A stretch of DNA of 64,000 nt from Lineus longissimus. Taxonomy: Eukaryota; Nemertea; Pilidiophora; Heteronemertea; Lineidae. Below, piece after piece: positions 12,301 through 24,194 of the stretch. The stretch lies in assembly GCF_910592395.1 (NCBI RefSeq), contig NC_088314.1, forward strand, positions 18,992,070 to 19,056,069, read 5' to 3'. Below the pieces are notes generated by a model. That model did not search any database. It had not been told where the DNA came from and saw nothing but the letters and a program-made list of their open reading frames with translations. Made by a program: the position numbers and the translations under genes. The first letter of the stretch is position 1; each line of letters opens with the position of its first letter.

Positions 12301-15300
12301 TTAGGAAGTGTCCACACCTGAATAAAAAAAAACACAACATTGAAATCTACCCAACCTGTTTTCCTCAGACTAAAATGAAAATAAGGACGGAACTTCTGTG
12401 CGATCTGTACTTATAATGACTTGAAAGCACTATCATGAAGTTCAAGGGAACTTCTAGTATTTTGTGAGAAATGTGGGATAAATTTTTAAAATTTTGGCCA
12501 GACATGGTAGAAAAGAGAAGAAAACAGGTTGAACCAAAAAATAGAGGTCACCCATACACTGGTAATCCTAAGAAAGATTCTACACCCTTACAATTTTTTG
12601 GACCTCTGACAAAAACCACCTTACCATTTTACCAAGTCCAGTGCTTGTGACCTTTTCAAAAACGCTGCCGTGAAAGCTATTTAGCAACCCGTTCATAGTT
12701 GTGCAAGACTGGGAGAGGCGTACAGTCCAACTCAATATTAGCAAAAGCAAGTATCATACACCCAGCAAGATGCTTAAAGGACACTTGGAAAACACTGCAA
12801 TCATTCGATCATGCAAACCATTGTAGCAGTAAAAGCCTTGCCCGAATTAGAAATACATTTTGAGTGAAATCAACATTTCTCAATCAATATGTTACAAGAC
12901 TATAAAGTGGTGAGACCCTACACCTTTTCTTTTTGAAGTATTACTTGTAAACCTTCGCCATTCTATTTCCAATCATACAAGTTCTTCTCACAAATAACAT
13001 CTCAGTAGAGCGTCCATTCCGAAGGCCATTCGATCCTATTGTGATGGTGGCCCACTCTGAGAAAACTACTCATGGAGAACACCAAGTGCCAAGGACAAGC
13101 TTGTCAAATGCTAACCAAAATAAACAGAACCTACTTATTTCTGTGGCAACTGGTGTTGACGTCTGCGGCTCTGGTTCAGATTCACTCTTCGTACTTCTCA
13201 CTCTTGGCCGACCTGGCCGCCCTTTCCTTTTCTGAGTCGCCGTACTGGCAGTCTTAATTGGCGAAGGCGGAGGTTTTAACTCAGAAAGTTTTGGCGCCGA
13301 TGGCAGTTTTGGCGCTGTTGTTTGTCTTGGCGTTGTAGGGGCCTTGGGTGTTGAAGGCGCCTTAGGTGTTGTTGGCATTTTCGGTAAAGGTGACTTGGGT
13401 CCAGGAGATCGAGGAGATTTTGGTCCCGTTGACTTCACCCCAGGAGATTTTGGAGCTTTCGGTGACTTTGGTACCCGTCCTAATTTCAGGGGTGGGGATT
13501 TTGGCGACAAAGGTTCAGTGGCAGATGAGTCGTGGTCAGTCTCAGAATCTGAAAAATTTAGAAAAAATGTTGAAATAATAGTGGCTTTTACATAGCATTT
13601 GTGAAGATTTTTACTGACTAAGGTCTGTTTCAATATTATAGGCTTCCAGAGCAGGACTCTCGAGGGGGTATCTCCATCCAGCTCTACAGTGCTTCACTTT
13701 AGTTCGAGGTTGAGTTTAACAAAAGCAGAGCAATCGATTTATCATTAAAAAATCCTGATAAATTGACTATTATGCAAAAATTATTTGAAAGAAAATACGA
13801 AAATGGTGTTTTTGCAAGTGATTATTTTCCTGTTTAGATTTCCTTGACTTACATCTGTCATCTGGGTCATTGCTCGTGTGTCCACGCTGAAGAGCCAACT
13901 GTCGACGAACCTTCACAATCTCTTTCTTGATTTGTTTGGCAAGTTTTGATTTTCTTCCTGCAAGGAAATACAAGTTCATGAGACATGCATGTACTAGATG
14001 GATGGGGAGGGGGGCAAGGAATGGTGTACACCTTTCAGAAGTATTTACCAACCATAAAAAAATATCATGTTTCTCACTTGGTGGGATATTTTGCTTGCTC
14101 AGGCAAAGACGCTAGGTACAAGGAATCTCAGTTTTACAAGTCATTCAAAGCACAAAGCGATCCAGGACTGAGTATCTTGCAAAAGAACACAAAGATGAAA
14201 GAGAGTAGAGCCTTCCAAGAGTCGAGCTAACAAATACTCAAACACTTCAGACCTCAATGCCTAACTTCTGGATGATCCAGAAAATACGACCACCTGATCT
14301 TACCTCCTTGTTTGATAGCATTAGCTATATCCATTTTGTCGAGTAAGATCCGCAGTTGTTCTTCGAGTGGCATGTCGGCTCGAACCTCTGGTGGCAAGAA
14401 GCTCTCAACTGAAAGTGAAGAAAATCACGGTGAAAATATTGGATGCAAAGCACCACCCATCTTTGGAATAAGTGTCGTGGACCCTAGTATTAAAGTGGAG
14501 CAGACATGTAGGCTGCCAATAAGTGCCCACTTCATGCTGTCATCGGGAGTTCTTTCGACTTGGGTCCAGTTCATCCATATTGTCCTGGCCTCCTGTTTCT
14601 GTCGAGAATTGCCACGTGGTCCTCGGCCTCCCTGGACGCGGATTGCCCTACAGATTCTACCCGAGTGGATGCTTTGTGATGCTGTTCTTTACTGCCCTAA
14701 TACGATCCAAAGATCTGTGGTCTGAATCACAATCTTGATTTCTTTGCCCTTCTTTCATTGTTTCTTAATGTGAGCCAGCATTAGCAACTAGCTTTTATCA
14801 CATATCAGTACCTGCTAAAAATATTTCAATGATGGGCATTTGCTGAGTTTGTACTTACTACTTTCTAAAGTCTCTGGTACTTGTGGCGTAACGGGAGGAG
14901 GTTCCGTCAGATGTAAACCAGTGTCTGGATCATATCCAATCTTCTCCGCCATACGTCGCGAGGCTCGGATGATTGCACCACCCTAGAATTTGACAAAAAA
15001 GGCGTTATGTGATGCAATTAGAAAATATTGAATCACAAAAAGACACCATCATATGACTGTTCACTCACAACTTGACTGTTTGGCTGCAATACAGGGTGGG
15101 TATCCTTTGCCTTGCCTCAATCTGAGCTTCAGGAAGTGAGATTATATTGGTCCATTTCTCGTAACTGCTCGTCTAGTGAAGCATATTTATTAACGCTACC
15201 CCTTGAGGTGACGAATTTGTCTCTGAAATCACAAATCTGTTGTATGGAACCATCTAGACTACCAAGAGCAAGAAAGGAAGCCAGAGCTATTGTGGGAAAG

Positions 15301-18300
15301 GGACGAAGGGAAAGACAGCGTATGAGAGGGGAGGGGGCTGTGGAGAGGGATTTGAGGGCTGCCAGCATAAACAGGAATATCCATGCCCTCTCAACTGACG
15401 GAAGTCACCAGCTGACTGTCGTTGCTCAGGTAGCGACATAGCTGCCTCAGTTATCTGATGATGATGATGATGATAAATCACAATTGTAGCCCAAGGCGAC
15501 ACAGGGTGATTAGAAATAGGACAGACCTACCCAATTCCTGGATTAACTGCCCTAATACCATGGATAATTGCAGCAGTGGATCCCTTATTTAAACATTGCA
15601 ACAGGATGACAACCTACCACGTCTCTAAGTTTGACTGCCGCCCTATAAAATACTGTATCCTTGGCATTATATGTCATACAGTTTGAGATCATCATGTTGA
15701 AGTCCGCCTCAAAGTCGTCCATCTGGTTATAGTAGTGACCCTCTATTTTATCCCGCATCGTTTGGAAATCCATGGGATGTTTGATGTAGTCTAGGTAGTC
15801 AGGAACCTGAAACAAAGCACATGGAGAATTAGAGGTAAGGGTTCAGGCCCAAGAGGCAAATTATGAGGCACTGTCACAAAAGAGTATACACGTCCCAAGG
15901 CCTCCCCATGAACTGATAGAGGTCACATCAAGAAACTGGATAACAATCTCTTGCGTCTCATTTTTCTGTACAACCTCCACCAAACCTTATATTACAGGTA
16001 TGTTTCTGTAGAAAGCACAGAGTGCACATGGACTACACTACACTTAGCTACTTCAGGCCAGTTTAGAGAGCTCAGTGGCACTGGCCGAGTCGCCAACCCA
16101 TGACCTTCCGATCACAAGCAGGACACTCTTCAACTTAGCCACCACGCTACTTACCTCTTTCAATGAGACAGGTTCAGCGAATATGTTTGTGGTGTCCTTC
16201 TCCTGTAGTTGGTCAATTACCGTCCTCAAGAAGACAACGAACGGATGCAGCTGCATCTCGATAGTCAGCTGATGTAATCGCAGCTGCAAGTGGTAGCCAA
16301 TAGACATGGAGGTGGGGTAAGATTGAATTACATGTTAAAGAAGGAACATTACGACTGCCAAGAGAGAGGACACCATCGGTGACCACTTCAACCTAGCTAG
16401 CCACAAGGGCCTAGACGACGTCACAATCACAGTGATAAAAGTCATACATGGTCCTCCAGGTCTCGACACAACAAGAGACCTCCGACTCCGAAAAGAGTCT
16501 AACTGGATCCACCACGCCAACCACCGCACAACGAAAGTTGTGTGTGACGTCATCAATACATTTATGGCGTCATGGGGGATAGCTGACGTCACGCAACAAG
16601 ACGTTGAACGTCATGACGTTTAGGACAAATTAGCGAAAATGTTGGTCTGACATCACGTCAGTCACAACGGTAATATACAGCGAAGGTGTCGGTAGCTCAG
16701 TTCACAGTTGCATTTCTTCTATCATTTCATAATTTAAGCCATCAGATGCCATGAAAACACTGCTAATAGTAATATGCACAAAAACTTCCAGATTTTTCCA
16801 GGAGAAGACCCACTCCAGGAAGACAGGAAAATCACACCTTCGGGGCTCTCTGGGTGGAGCTTTGCTCCCCATTTCAAAATTTCTGGATCCACCAGTGCAT
16901 CTGGTTAAATCTATGCGAAAAGAAAATCTGCTTTAAGTAAACAAATGAAGTCTGATACTAGACTAACCTGTTCTCGCTTGAGCTTCTCACGTTTTCTGAT
17001 GAGCTCCACCAAGAGCCGAGCCTTCTCCAGATCTTGTCGCAGTCGCTGCCAATACTTCAGCTGCGCCTTCAGCTCATTACTCTGTTTGTCATTTTTCGTC
17101 TGAAAAATCCGACACAGGATGAAATAAAGATTGATGCAAGAGTTTCAGCCACAATCTTCTGCTTGCATTAACCTCATAAGCATTTGCTTTGTTGGAGTTG
17201 AGCCCAATTATCAGCAAACTGACTTTGTAGGGCCAGTCAGCCAAGTCCAAAAGACAAAATTGCTTTGGGGTTAGTTTAATGAACACAGTGAAGAGAAAAT
17301 CAGGAAATATCCTGGATACATTTCACAAATTAAAAAATTGTCAAGAATAAACAGTGATCCGAAATGGATCATGTCCAAAGCTTGAGCTACAAAGGATCAT
17401 TTACCTGCTCCTTATTTCTCGACATGTGATTGGATTGTAACCGCCTGAGCAGTGGCACACCATTCCTTGACTGTCTCTTCAGCGTCCAGTAACTCTGTAG
17501 TCGTAGCACAAACGGTTGTTTCTTGGCCAGGGAGATTCGGGTGGCAATTTTACTTAGCCTGGAATGGAAGATGGGATGGATTAACCTTAGTGTACCTATG
17601 TTGGGTACTTATTCACACTGCACATTTGTCAAGCCCATTCAATCTAAAATGGTCACCAGCCGCCAAAGACAGATCTGGCAAGCACCAGGTCCCATGCTCG
17701 TTACTCATTGGACAACAGATTATGAAAGAATTCAGAAAGTAGATCGGCCCAGGAACAACTTCGTACTCTTCCTAAACGCTAGCAGGACTGGAGTCAATTT
17801 CAGTTTAATTCTCCTACATACTGGAGGTTTGAAATCTGCTACATGTAGCGGTGATGACTGGATCAATACGTACCTATGGGGAGGAATCATTGGTATTGAC
17901 ACCACAGGCATAGCATTTCTCTTCTCGGCTAATATCTTGCGTGCCTTCCTCATTTTCTGTCTCGACTTCGCCTTGGCAACTTTAGCGGCGATGGACTTGT
18001 CCTCATTCTCATCTCCATTGTTTATCATTGGTCCGTGTCCGTGGTCGGCCGGCATGTGGACGTCACAAAATGCAGTCTTTCTAACACTCACGTACACACC
18101 ATTTACATTTGTCTCTCTGATTGGTTCAATTTTCATAAATAATCCCGCTTGTTGTGCACATGTCACATGGAAAGCAGTATAGCAGTTTGTCTTGTGGCAC
18201 TGTATGCAGGCTCCAGCACCGCGTTGTTTACAAATATAACACATGAGTTTCCACCGGGCTGGTGGAATGTGGTCAACACTGTCTATAGGTTCGAGGAAAA

Positions 18301-19864
18301 CCGTATTTGCGAAACCCACCTCCGGGATCCATAACGCGCAAACAACATGAGCCCAGCGGCCATCGTCAGTCTGTTTGAAAGCACCACCTTTGTTTGGACA
18401 CAGGGAACAGTCGACCGCACAGGACGGCGACTGCAGGCAGCGCCGACAGAGCCATTGTCCCTCGGGTATGTATGGTACGCCGTAGCACTCCTGGTGTACC
18501 GCAAGATTGCACATGTCACAGAATAAAATCACATTACTGTTCTGGCATTCACCGTCCATGCAGATGGAACAGACTGCATCCTCATCGATGGAGGAGTGTG
18601 AGTCTTGACCCGAGGTCTGGCTTTGAAAGAACGCCTCCTTCTCGAACCTATCCATGAGCGTTTCAAAGATTTCTTGCGTCACTGATGATAAATTTTCCTT
18701 CTTACGCTTTTCATTGATGAGCTCCAACCACGCATAGTCCTGAAATACAAAAGAATTAGACTTTAGAGAGGAACATGATATCATGCAAACAAGATGTACA
18801 AGTAAAAGGGGATCTTCACCTGACATGTCATAAAAATTTCCAGGTATCCATATGATACCTTTCAAGATACGAGTCCCAGAGAAGTCCATCCTCTAAAACC
18901 ATTACGGACTCTCCACCCGGCCAGATGTTTTGACGGGATCTCCCAGTTGACGAGGTCATCGTACCAATGACATAGACGAATTCGAAGAAGACCAATTAGT
19001 GCCAAAAACATATCAAATGTGCACACTCAGAACACGTCCGAAGCCCTAGGCCGACTTGGGACAATGCCTAGAGACACGGCGATCCTTTGTTCAAGGTGAA
19101 ACGCATGACTGGTCAGTGCAAAAACAAACTTCTTCGAAATAAAAATCATTTTCAACAGATGATCACATTACCTCTTCATCCATGTCATATTCAATTTCAT
19201 CATCCAACTCATCTGTCGATTTCTCCATGAATCTATAATAGTTGCTCGGTCTGGCTGGAGCTGGCGGGCATTTAACATAGTCCATCAAAACCTTATAACT
19301 CGCTTCTGGCAATTTGGATGCTGGATGCGGAGGATGAGGTGTGGCTGCGATTTCTTTTTTCTTTGGCTCCTTTCCAGGTTTACTGAGCGGGACAGGCTTT
19401 TCAACCTTTTCCTCCTCAACCACTAGTTTCTCGACTTCATTTTCAACCGCATCTTGAGTCACAACAGACAACGGTTCGAATATATTCAGACGGTGTGTGC
19501 GACCATCTAAGTCAATTTCCACAAGACGTTGAGATTCCGCGTAAGTTAATGTCCGCTCTCTTGTCGGTCCTCCTCCACTCCTGAAGTCAGGTGGCGTAGG
19601 TGACCTACGTGATCGGTGATGAGCTAAACGGGCAGCTGATCTCCGCCCGCCACCTGGCTTCTTTTTACCAGAATCGGATGGGGCAGGCGATGGAGCACTG
19701 CTGTTATTTTCTGGGTTGTCATGGTCAAATTTGTACAGGTGGAATCTTATTCCTGAATAACTTTTGTAGACTCTGCCGCAGTCTGGCACAGGGCACTTGT
19801 AGGGTGGCTTGGTGGCCTTGAGATTGTCACAGTAGATTGAGAGATCGAAGCCTAAAGTCGGCAT
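3369..19864 (-). CDS. BRPF: BRPF family bromodomain-PHD finger protein (peregrin-like), 16 coding exons, 1,720 aa
   Basis: Scaffold subunit of MOZ/MORF (and HBO1) histone acetyltransferase complexes; nuclear chromatin reader. Coding exons: 19864-19172, 18739-17874, 17558-17405, 17099-16968, 16283-16155, 15806-15618, 14982-14859, 14408-14304, 13957-13853, 13548-13135, 9864-9163, 8732-8610, 7541-6615, 5610-5492, 4403-4261, 3606-3369. They total 5,163 nt with matching phases. Domains in order: C2H2 finger about residues 22-48 (C24, C29, H42, H48); PHD1-knuckle-PHD2 about 285-460 with [20 protein letters not shown]; bromodomain about 620-725 with acetyl-lysine-binding Asn705 in YNAKD; MEAF6/ING-binding helices in exons 8-9; AT-hook-like GRPGRPR and [18 protein letters not shown]-terminal PWWP about 1570-1690 ([13 protein letters not shown]). 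Human BRPF1 is about 1,214 aa; the excess is in exons 10-13. The start is the Met before [11 protein letters not shown], 8 codons inside an exon that begins after an acceptor at 19888, so a 5' UTR exon lies upstream. This is the single invertebrate BRPF; BRPF1, BRD1 or BRPF3 cannot be chosen. Confidence 0.95.
4470..4775 (-). mobile_element. tRNA-headed SINE, copy A
   Basis: Read on minus, the element opens with a tRNA-like A box (TGGCCTAGTGGTTA near 4762) and a decayed B box. A body follows that contains CTGGATGAACCAGTGTGGCT and CACTGGGCCAATA. The body recurs in the same orientation at 40995-41200, 51568-51770 and, as a fragment, 14060-14150. It lies in the BRPF intron between the last PWWP exons. 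Confidence 0.65.
6142..6245. mobile_element. MITE-like family 2, copy 1
   Basis: Contains the family words CACTGATT-TTGTCGCA, GCAAATGAGCAA-TTTTGTTGCA and AATCACTGGTCGCAGTGATT. Related copies lie at 11130-11255, 48815-48905, 54521-54680 and 59885-59985. The internal motif reads on both strands, as in a short palindromic non-autonomous element. Confidence 0.5.
8322..8410 (+). mobile_element. tRNA-derived sequence (SINE head or tRNA pseudogene)
   Basis: An A-box-like TGGCATAGCAGTATGG and a B-box-like GGTTCAAACTCCC occur with tRNA-like spacing, but the intervening arms do not pair as a functional cloverleaf. It sits in a BRPF intron. Called a relic, not a tRNA gene. Confidence 0.45.
10074..10255. 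mobile_element. Palindromic MITE, family 1, copy 1
   Basis: TA-flanked element with inverted ends (TACATTAGAACCTCTCTA and GGAGGTTCCACTGTA) and internal repeats of CTATTAAGGACACC in both orientations. Six further copies or fragments are in the window (24937, 44427, 52177, 55706, 59456, 61176). The TA target and CAGTRGAACCTC terminus fit a Tc1/mariner-pogo type non-autonomous element. It lies in the BRPF intron between exons 10 and 11. Confidence 0.8.
11130..11255. mobile_element. MITE-like family 2, copy 2
   Basis: TTGCAGGTCGCTGCAATCAC, CAAACGAGTGATTTTTGTCA and GCGATCATTGTAC match the family-2 words seen at 6142-6245, 48815-48905, 54521-54680 and 59885-59985. Partly palindromic. In a BRPF intron. 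Confidence 0.5.
14060..14150 (-). mobile_element. SINE body fragment, copy D
   Basis: The stretch TGTTTCTCACTTGGTGGGAT followed by TTTTGCTTGCTCAGGCAAAG matches the body shared by the copies at 40995-41200 and 51568-51770. Truncated, without the tRNA-like head. In a BRPF intron. Confidence 0.55.
16066..16148 (-). mobile_element. tRNA-derived relic
   Basis: On minus, GTGGCTAAGTTGAAGAGTGT resembles a tRNA 5' half with A box, and GGTCATGGGTTGGCGACTC resembles a decayed B box. The acceptor stem does not close. It ends just below BRPF exon 5 (16283-16155), in its downstream intron. Confidence 0.45.
16339..16623 (+). pseudogene. Retroelement relic: C-terminal GIY-YIG-like tail (Penelope-like)
   Basis: A 95-codon plus-strand frame ending at TAG 16621-16623, inside the BRPF intron between exons 4 and 5. 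It reads [14 protein letters not shown], then a variable segment, then [12 protein letters not shown]. The order HFN-x-x-H, a middle Asp-Val-Thr segment, then Arg-x-x-Glu-x-x-Trp-Ile is the pattern I know from the endonuclease/C-terminal region of retroelements, Penelope-like elements in particular. No reverse transcriptase is left, so this is a broken copy. The same stretch carries TGACGTCA sites. Confidence 0.45.
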
Positions 19865-19887
19865 CTTTGGAACATTTCCTGCGAGTC

Positions 19888-21548
19888 CTGAAATGAAATA
19901 GAAGTATTGGTTTGTGAGATACAAACTACATTTAAGGACATGACGGGTTAGTAGATATATTTGGTACTGGCCTTTTGCCAAACATGACTTTCTGCATTGC
20001 TTGTTTCAGTTTTGCTTTGTTTTATATTTAAAAAAAGCAGGAATGGAATGGTTTATAGACTTTAGACGACTGTGATATACCTGCGATTCCCAAATCTGGG
20101 GAATCGTACCAGTACTCCTTTTTGCACACCCCCCCTCCCCCAGTTTAGGGGGCTAGTCGGCCGTTCCACCACCAGGTGGCCATGCAGGGTTAGTTTTGTT
20201 TTATGAACCAAACCATTTCATTTTCAACAACACACACAAAAACCACCACACATTTTTCACTTGGCCACAGCCCCAGACAAAGGCCGCTAAATCAAGCAGG
20301 CCAACGCCGGTGAGAACCTGCAGCTTGCACGATCGAACAAAGGCGAGTACCCCAGATAGCGAAGCCAGCTGTGTGTGTACAAAATGTACATAGCGAATAC
20401 ACACAATCCGGCTATTGATGCAGAGCGTAACGCGTCGGCCAAGCCGCGATCGAGCAACGAAAATCGGACAAAGAAACCGGACAAAATCACGCGATTATGC
20501 AACGATGGCGACATGTATCATACAAACCTTTTGGTTTTCTAGGTTCTCTGGTATCTCATCATGCTATTGGGTGTGTTTTTACCCAGAAATTAGCAAGTAT
20601 TTTTGTGCAATTTCTAAACATTCGCTCTGTATACAATCGATTTTTGCTTTGCAGGCGTCTGTATTTAGCGGAAATGCTCCGTGTCAGGAAACTACACATC
20701 TGCGCATTTCCTCTATCATTATCTTATAGCGCGGGAAAATTTAAAAGACTATTATGAGGCGAAATAAGGCACCACGTGGCTTGTCGGTTGAGAGGCATAA
20801 AACTGATAAAGAAAGAAAGAATGAAAAAAAGAATATTGACAACTAAATAAACCACTCCTGCTTCTTATGACTTCTGCAGTGGTGATTTCTATGGGTGACT
20901 GACTGTTTGACACACCCTGTATATTAAATAACCCAACTTCGGCCAAACACTCAAGTGCCAGTGGGGCAAAATTCCATCCCTCGATGGACCAATCGTATAA
21001 GCCATCGCCTGTCCGGATCAGCCTGCGTCCAGGATGATGATGGGCGATCGACCAGCGAGTTGGGCGAAGTACAATGAAGAAGCCGCCTTGGCTTGATCGG
21101 CCTACCATCCGTCAATCGAGGAACCTTGCCTGACTGACTACCTCAGTGTATTCCTCATAGCCGTGATAAAGAGTCAGATTAAGGAGCCATGATATATAAC
21201 ATTTTAATGAAAAATCTGTTTTCTTCCCAGAGAGTTGATATCGTTGAGGTAGATAACCTATTTCAATTGTTCATTCTATAAAATTTCATTTTGATCGAAA
21301 TTTTGGAATTCGGCACATCCAACTCCACAATCAAGGTATTTTGGCGACAGCCCCACCCCATCTCAGTCTTCTTGTCTTCCCAGTTTACTATTACTTGGGT
21401 GATATGTTCTGCACTCCGGCAGACGTCAGCCTCACTCCCGACACAGTGGACCGGCCTCGTCCTCTGAAGGAAAGACGATCGATGAAGAAGTAGACGGCAT
21501 ATGAGTCGAGCTCAGACATGAAACTATTCTTTTCCAGAGCATTGAAAA
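19888..21548. promoter_or_regulatory. Divergent upstream region of BRPF (minus) and the small secreted gene (plus)
   Basis: No conserved coding exon is seen. The part from about 20280 to 20520 is CpG-rich relative to its surroundings and ends in an AACGATGGCGACATG box that resembles YY1/initiator elements of housekeeping promoters. It is the likely BRPF promoter and first non-coding exon. A CCACCAGGTGGC motif at 20169-20180 matches the CTCF core. A TATAAAAT box at 21277-21284 is about 270 bp upstream of the plus-strand start codon. All are unproven sites. Confidence 0.35.
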
Positions 21549-22633
21549 ATGGCCACAGTGTCTTTTTCCGTCCTGGTAGCAACCCTCTGCCTCCTCCCGC
21601 TTGTCTTGGGGGCACCGAGCCCGCCAAACGTCAGCCAGAGACAGGGCCTGATCGACCTGTTCAACTACGGAGAATGGTGCGGACAATACCACAGCGGTGT
21701 GGTCCTCGTCACTGACGACGCGGAGGCGGCCCTGAAGCGCTGCTGCACGTGTGATGATGACATTGATACTTGTAGGTCAGTAAATAAAGGATCATCATCG
21801 TGATGTGCTCAATGACCATGAGCTCCATGTCGCCCTGGCAGATGTCGCTCTCTGGTGTTCTCTAACACCTCACGTTGAAATGAATATATCCATGTATTCC
21901 GGTTGTGACTTTGTTCTTAAATACACCGTGGCCATGTATTTTCATCATAGCAGTGCTGAAATCACTTGGTCTTCAGATGGAGGGTGTCATTTCCACGGCC
22001 CTCACAAAAGACTTAGAGGAACATTTGCGGGACAAGAACACACTTTCTGCTATTCACTTCCAGGCAGTGTCGCCAGCCTATTGATGAAATTGACGAAGCG
22101 TGTCTTCAGCATGATTACTGTCTTGTTTGTGGTCGAACGTAAGTTAGATTTTTAGTTTCTGGCAAGATACAGTACTGGTGTAACATGCACCAGTGTCCCC
22201 AGAAGAATTCTTTGTCCTTTCCTATTGTTCCGTGACGGATTTAGAAGCATTTTCACTACTGGTAGAATCAGTGTGTTGCATTTTTCGACCTGCTGCCAAC
22301 CAAGACGACGACCAGCCGACCAGCCCGCAAAATGGTTTCACCTCGGGATCACCTTACAATATATTTCTATATATATTTAGAATATCACACTTGTTTTTCA
22401 GACATCCTCTCCGCGCCCAAGATTGTGACTGTCAAGTTATAATTACCAGCGAGGCCAGCGCTGCTGATTGTGCCACCTCGCCAAACGTGAAAACGTGCCT
22501 GGCGTATAGGCTCCTTCTCTTGAGTGTTTTCGAGAACTTTCCGTGTGTTTGCACGAAGACCGAGTCTTGCCCTTTTACCCTTGGGCTCATCGGAGATGGT
22601 CATTGCCTTTTACCGAACCACAAGTGGTGCTGA
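21549..22633 (+). CDS. Small secreted cysteine-rich protein, two exons, 152 aa
   Basis: Exons 21549-21775 and 22402-22633 join in phase (AG|GTCAGT donor, TTTTTCAG acceptor); 459 nt including the stop. The start has a clear signal peptide (residues 1-21, MATVSFSVLVATLCLLPLVL then GA). The mature chain is cysteine-rich, with WCGQYHSG, RCCTCDDDIDTC and DCDC near the middle and a terminal KWC. An AATAAA at 22731-22736 follows the stop by about 100 bp. I do not recognise the family with confidence. The order WCG, then CC-x-C-D, then C-x-C loosely recalls secreted phospholipase A2 of group III, but no His-Asp catalytic pair is visible where it would be needed, so an enzymatic role is not supported. 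No operon or obvious functional neighbour. Confidence 0.6.
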
Positions 22634-22730
22634 AGTCGAATGAACCTAAGACATCTCGCCGAATTGACCAGCGCAAACGGATGACATTTACATGGAGGAC
22701 GGCAGACGGAGCGATAAAGATTAGTATATA

Positions 22731-22736
22731 AATAAA
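22731..22736 (+). promoter_or_regulatory. Poly(A) signal of the small secreted gene
   Basis: AATAAA, 98 bp downstream of the TGA at 22631-22633. Confidence 0.65.
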
Positions 22737-22756
22737 CTCTCCCATGCCAGCGACTT

Positions 22757-24194
22757 TCATCTTAATTCAATGTAATTCATCATTGTGGAGAATAATTATA
22801 CTTACTCTTACTAACTCACTCCTTCGAATATATTGACATTTCTGAGTCAACTGTGCCACTGATTTAAGTAGACTGAGGATGGTCGGGACGGCTCCTGATC
22901 AAGTTCACAGCCACATCAAAAGCTGTATATTCGGTTCAACGATAAACAAACGTAGCAGTGTTTCATCAGTGAAATTATTTGGCCCTCCTGAGGCGGAGTG
23001 TATTGAAAACCACTGTTATATTGGTATATTTTGAGTCCAATCCCCTCATAGCCATTGCTGTCTTCAAGTTCAATTCACAACACACCTTGGAGAGGATATG
23101 GGCTATTGAGGAAAGATACAGAAAAAAACACAATACTTATTACACAGCGCTTATTAGACTTGGATGAAACTGAAACTGGACAGCTTTCACAACCAATCAA
23201 GGACTGTCCACGACAAGACGTTTAGCTGAAATACCTAACAACAGATGGCAGCAGCAGGCGTCCCATCACCTCGCTACCTTGAAATCTGTAATGCATTGGA
23301 CATGTACAACGTACCTGAGCAATGTTATAGGGCAAGGTTGAATGGTTAAGCGGTCAGAAGTTGAAACGGCCCGAGTAAATAAACGATAATATCACCAAAT
23401 CTGTGGACTTAATTGTGAAATCAAAATATGTAACGTGTTGGACTGTCAATTAGTAAGGTGAGTAAGTACAAAAAAGTTGCAAAAATTACCGTTATTTGGC
23501 GTAGGGATTGTCACAAGAAGTGGTCAGTTTTTCCTTATTTTTGTTGTGTATTCCACCCTGTACATTCAGTGATTCACTATATAGGCCGAGGCATAGTAGT
23601 GCATTGTGTGTAAAGATCATACAACTTACAAGTTTGTTCGAAACTTAAAATCCCCCACCCATGTTTGTTACTCCTCCCCAAGTCATTTTGTGTTGAGTGT
23701 GTAATCCGTGATTTAGGTCACAATTTCGAAAATTCCTGAGCGAGCGGTTTTCAAACTCCGCCTCTCAATATTTCAAACTTCATATTTCATTATAATTGTA
23801 CTTGTAGGCTATATGATATAGGAGTAGGCCTATCAACAACCCGAATCTCAGGATACCCTGGCCTTGAGCCTGCAGTCTGAATGCACCCCCCACCACCACC
23901 ATAAATCCAATGAAGGGAGTGACTAGCTCCTTACCTCTCTCTCATCAAGTTGTTTTAGAATACAGCACTGGGGTGGTTTTTCAGACGTTGTCAATCATGT
24001 TTCAATTGGTCTTGTGCTTGTACTTTAGATGTTAAATTTCACTTTTCCAGGGATACACTGCAAAGGAACGTTCTAACCCATAGCTGGCTGTGCATGGTCT
24101 CATGAGTTCATGATGAACAATGCTAAATTGTGATCGGATATCCGAATCTGGCCAAAAATGAGACATGACATTGACAAAAACACTGACTTAGTCC
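22757..24194. other. Intergenic region upstream of dystroglycan
   Basis: No conserved coding segment, repeat array or recognisable transposon was found. It should contain the dystroglycan promoter and perhaps a 5' UTR exon. A CACTTTTCCAG at about 24042-24052 could be an acceptor for the first coding exon. Confidence 0.4.

Noticed and set aside
17523-18182. 219-aa plus-strand frame opposite BRPF exons 2 and 3
   Set aside because: Antisense shadow of the PHD-finger exon; the minus-strand protein is strongly conserved.
21549-22633. Calling the secreted protein a phospholipase A2
   Set aside because: Only a loose cysteine resemblance; no His-Asp catalytic pair seen and spacing differs.
22979-23167. 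62-aa frame between the secreted gene and dystroglycan
   Set aside because: No recognisable domain, no start context or splice partners.
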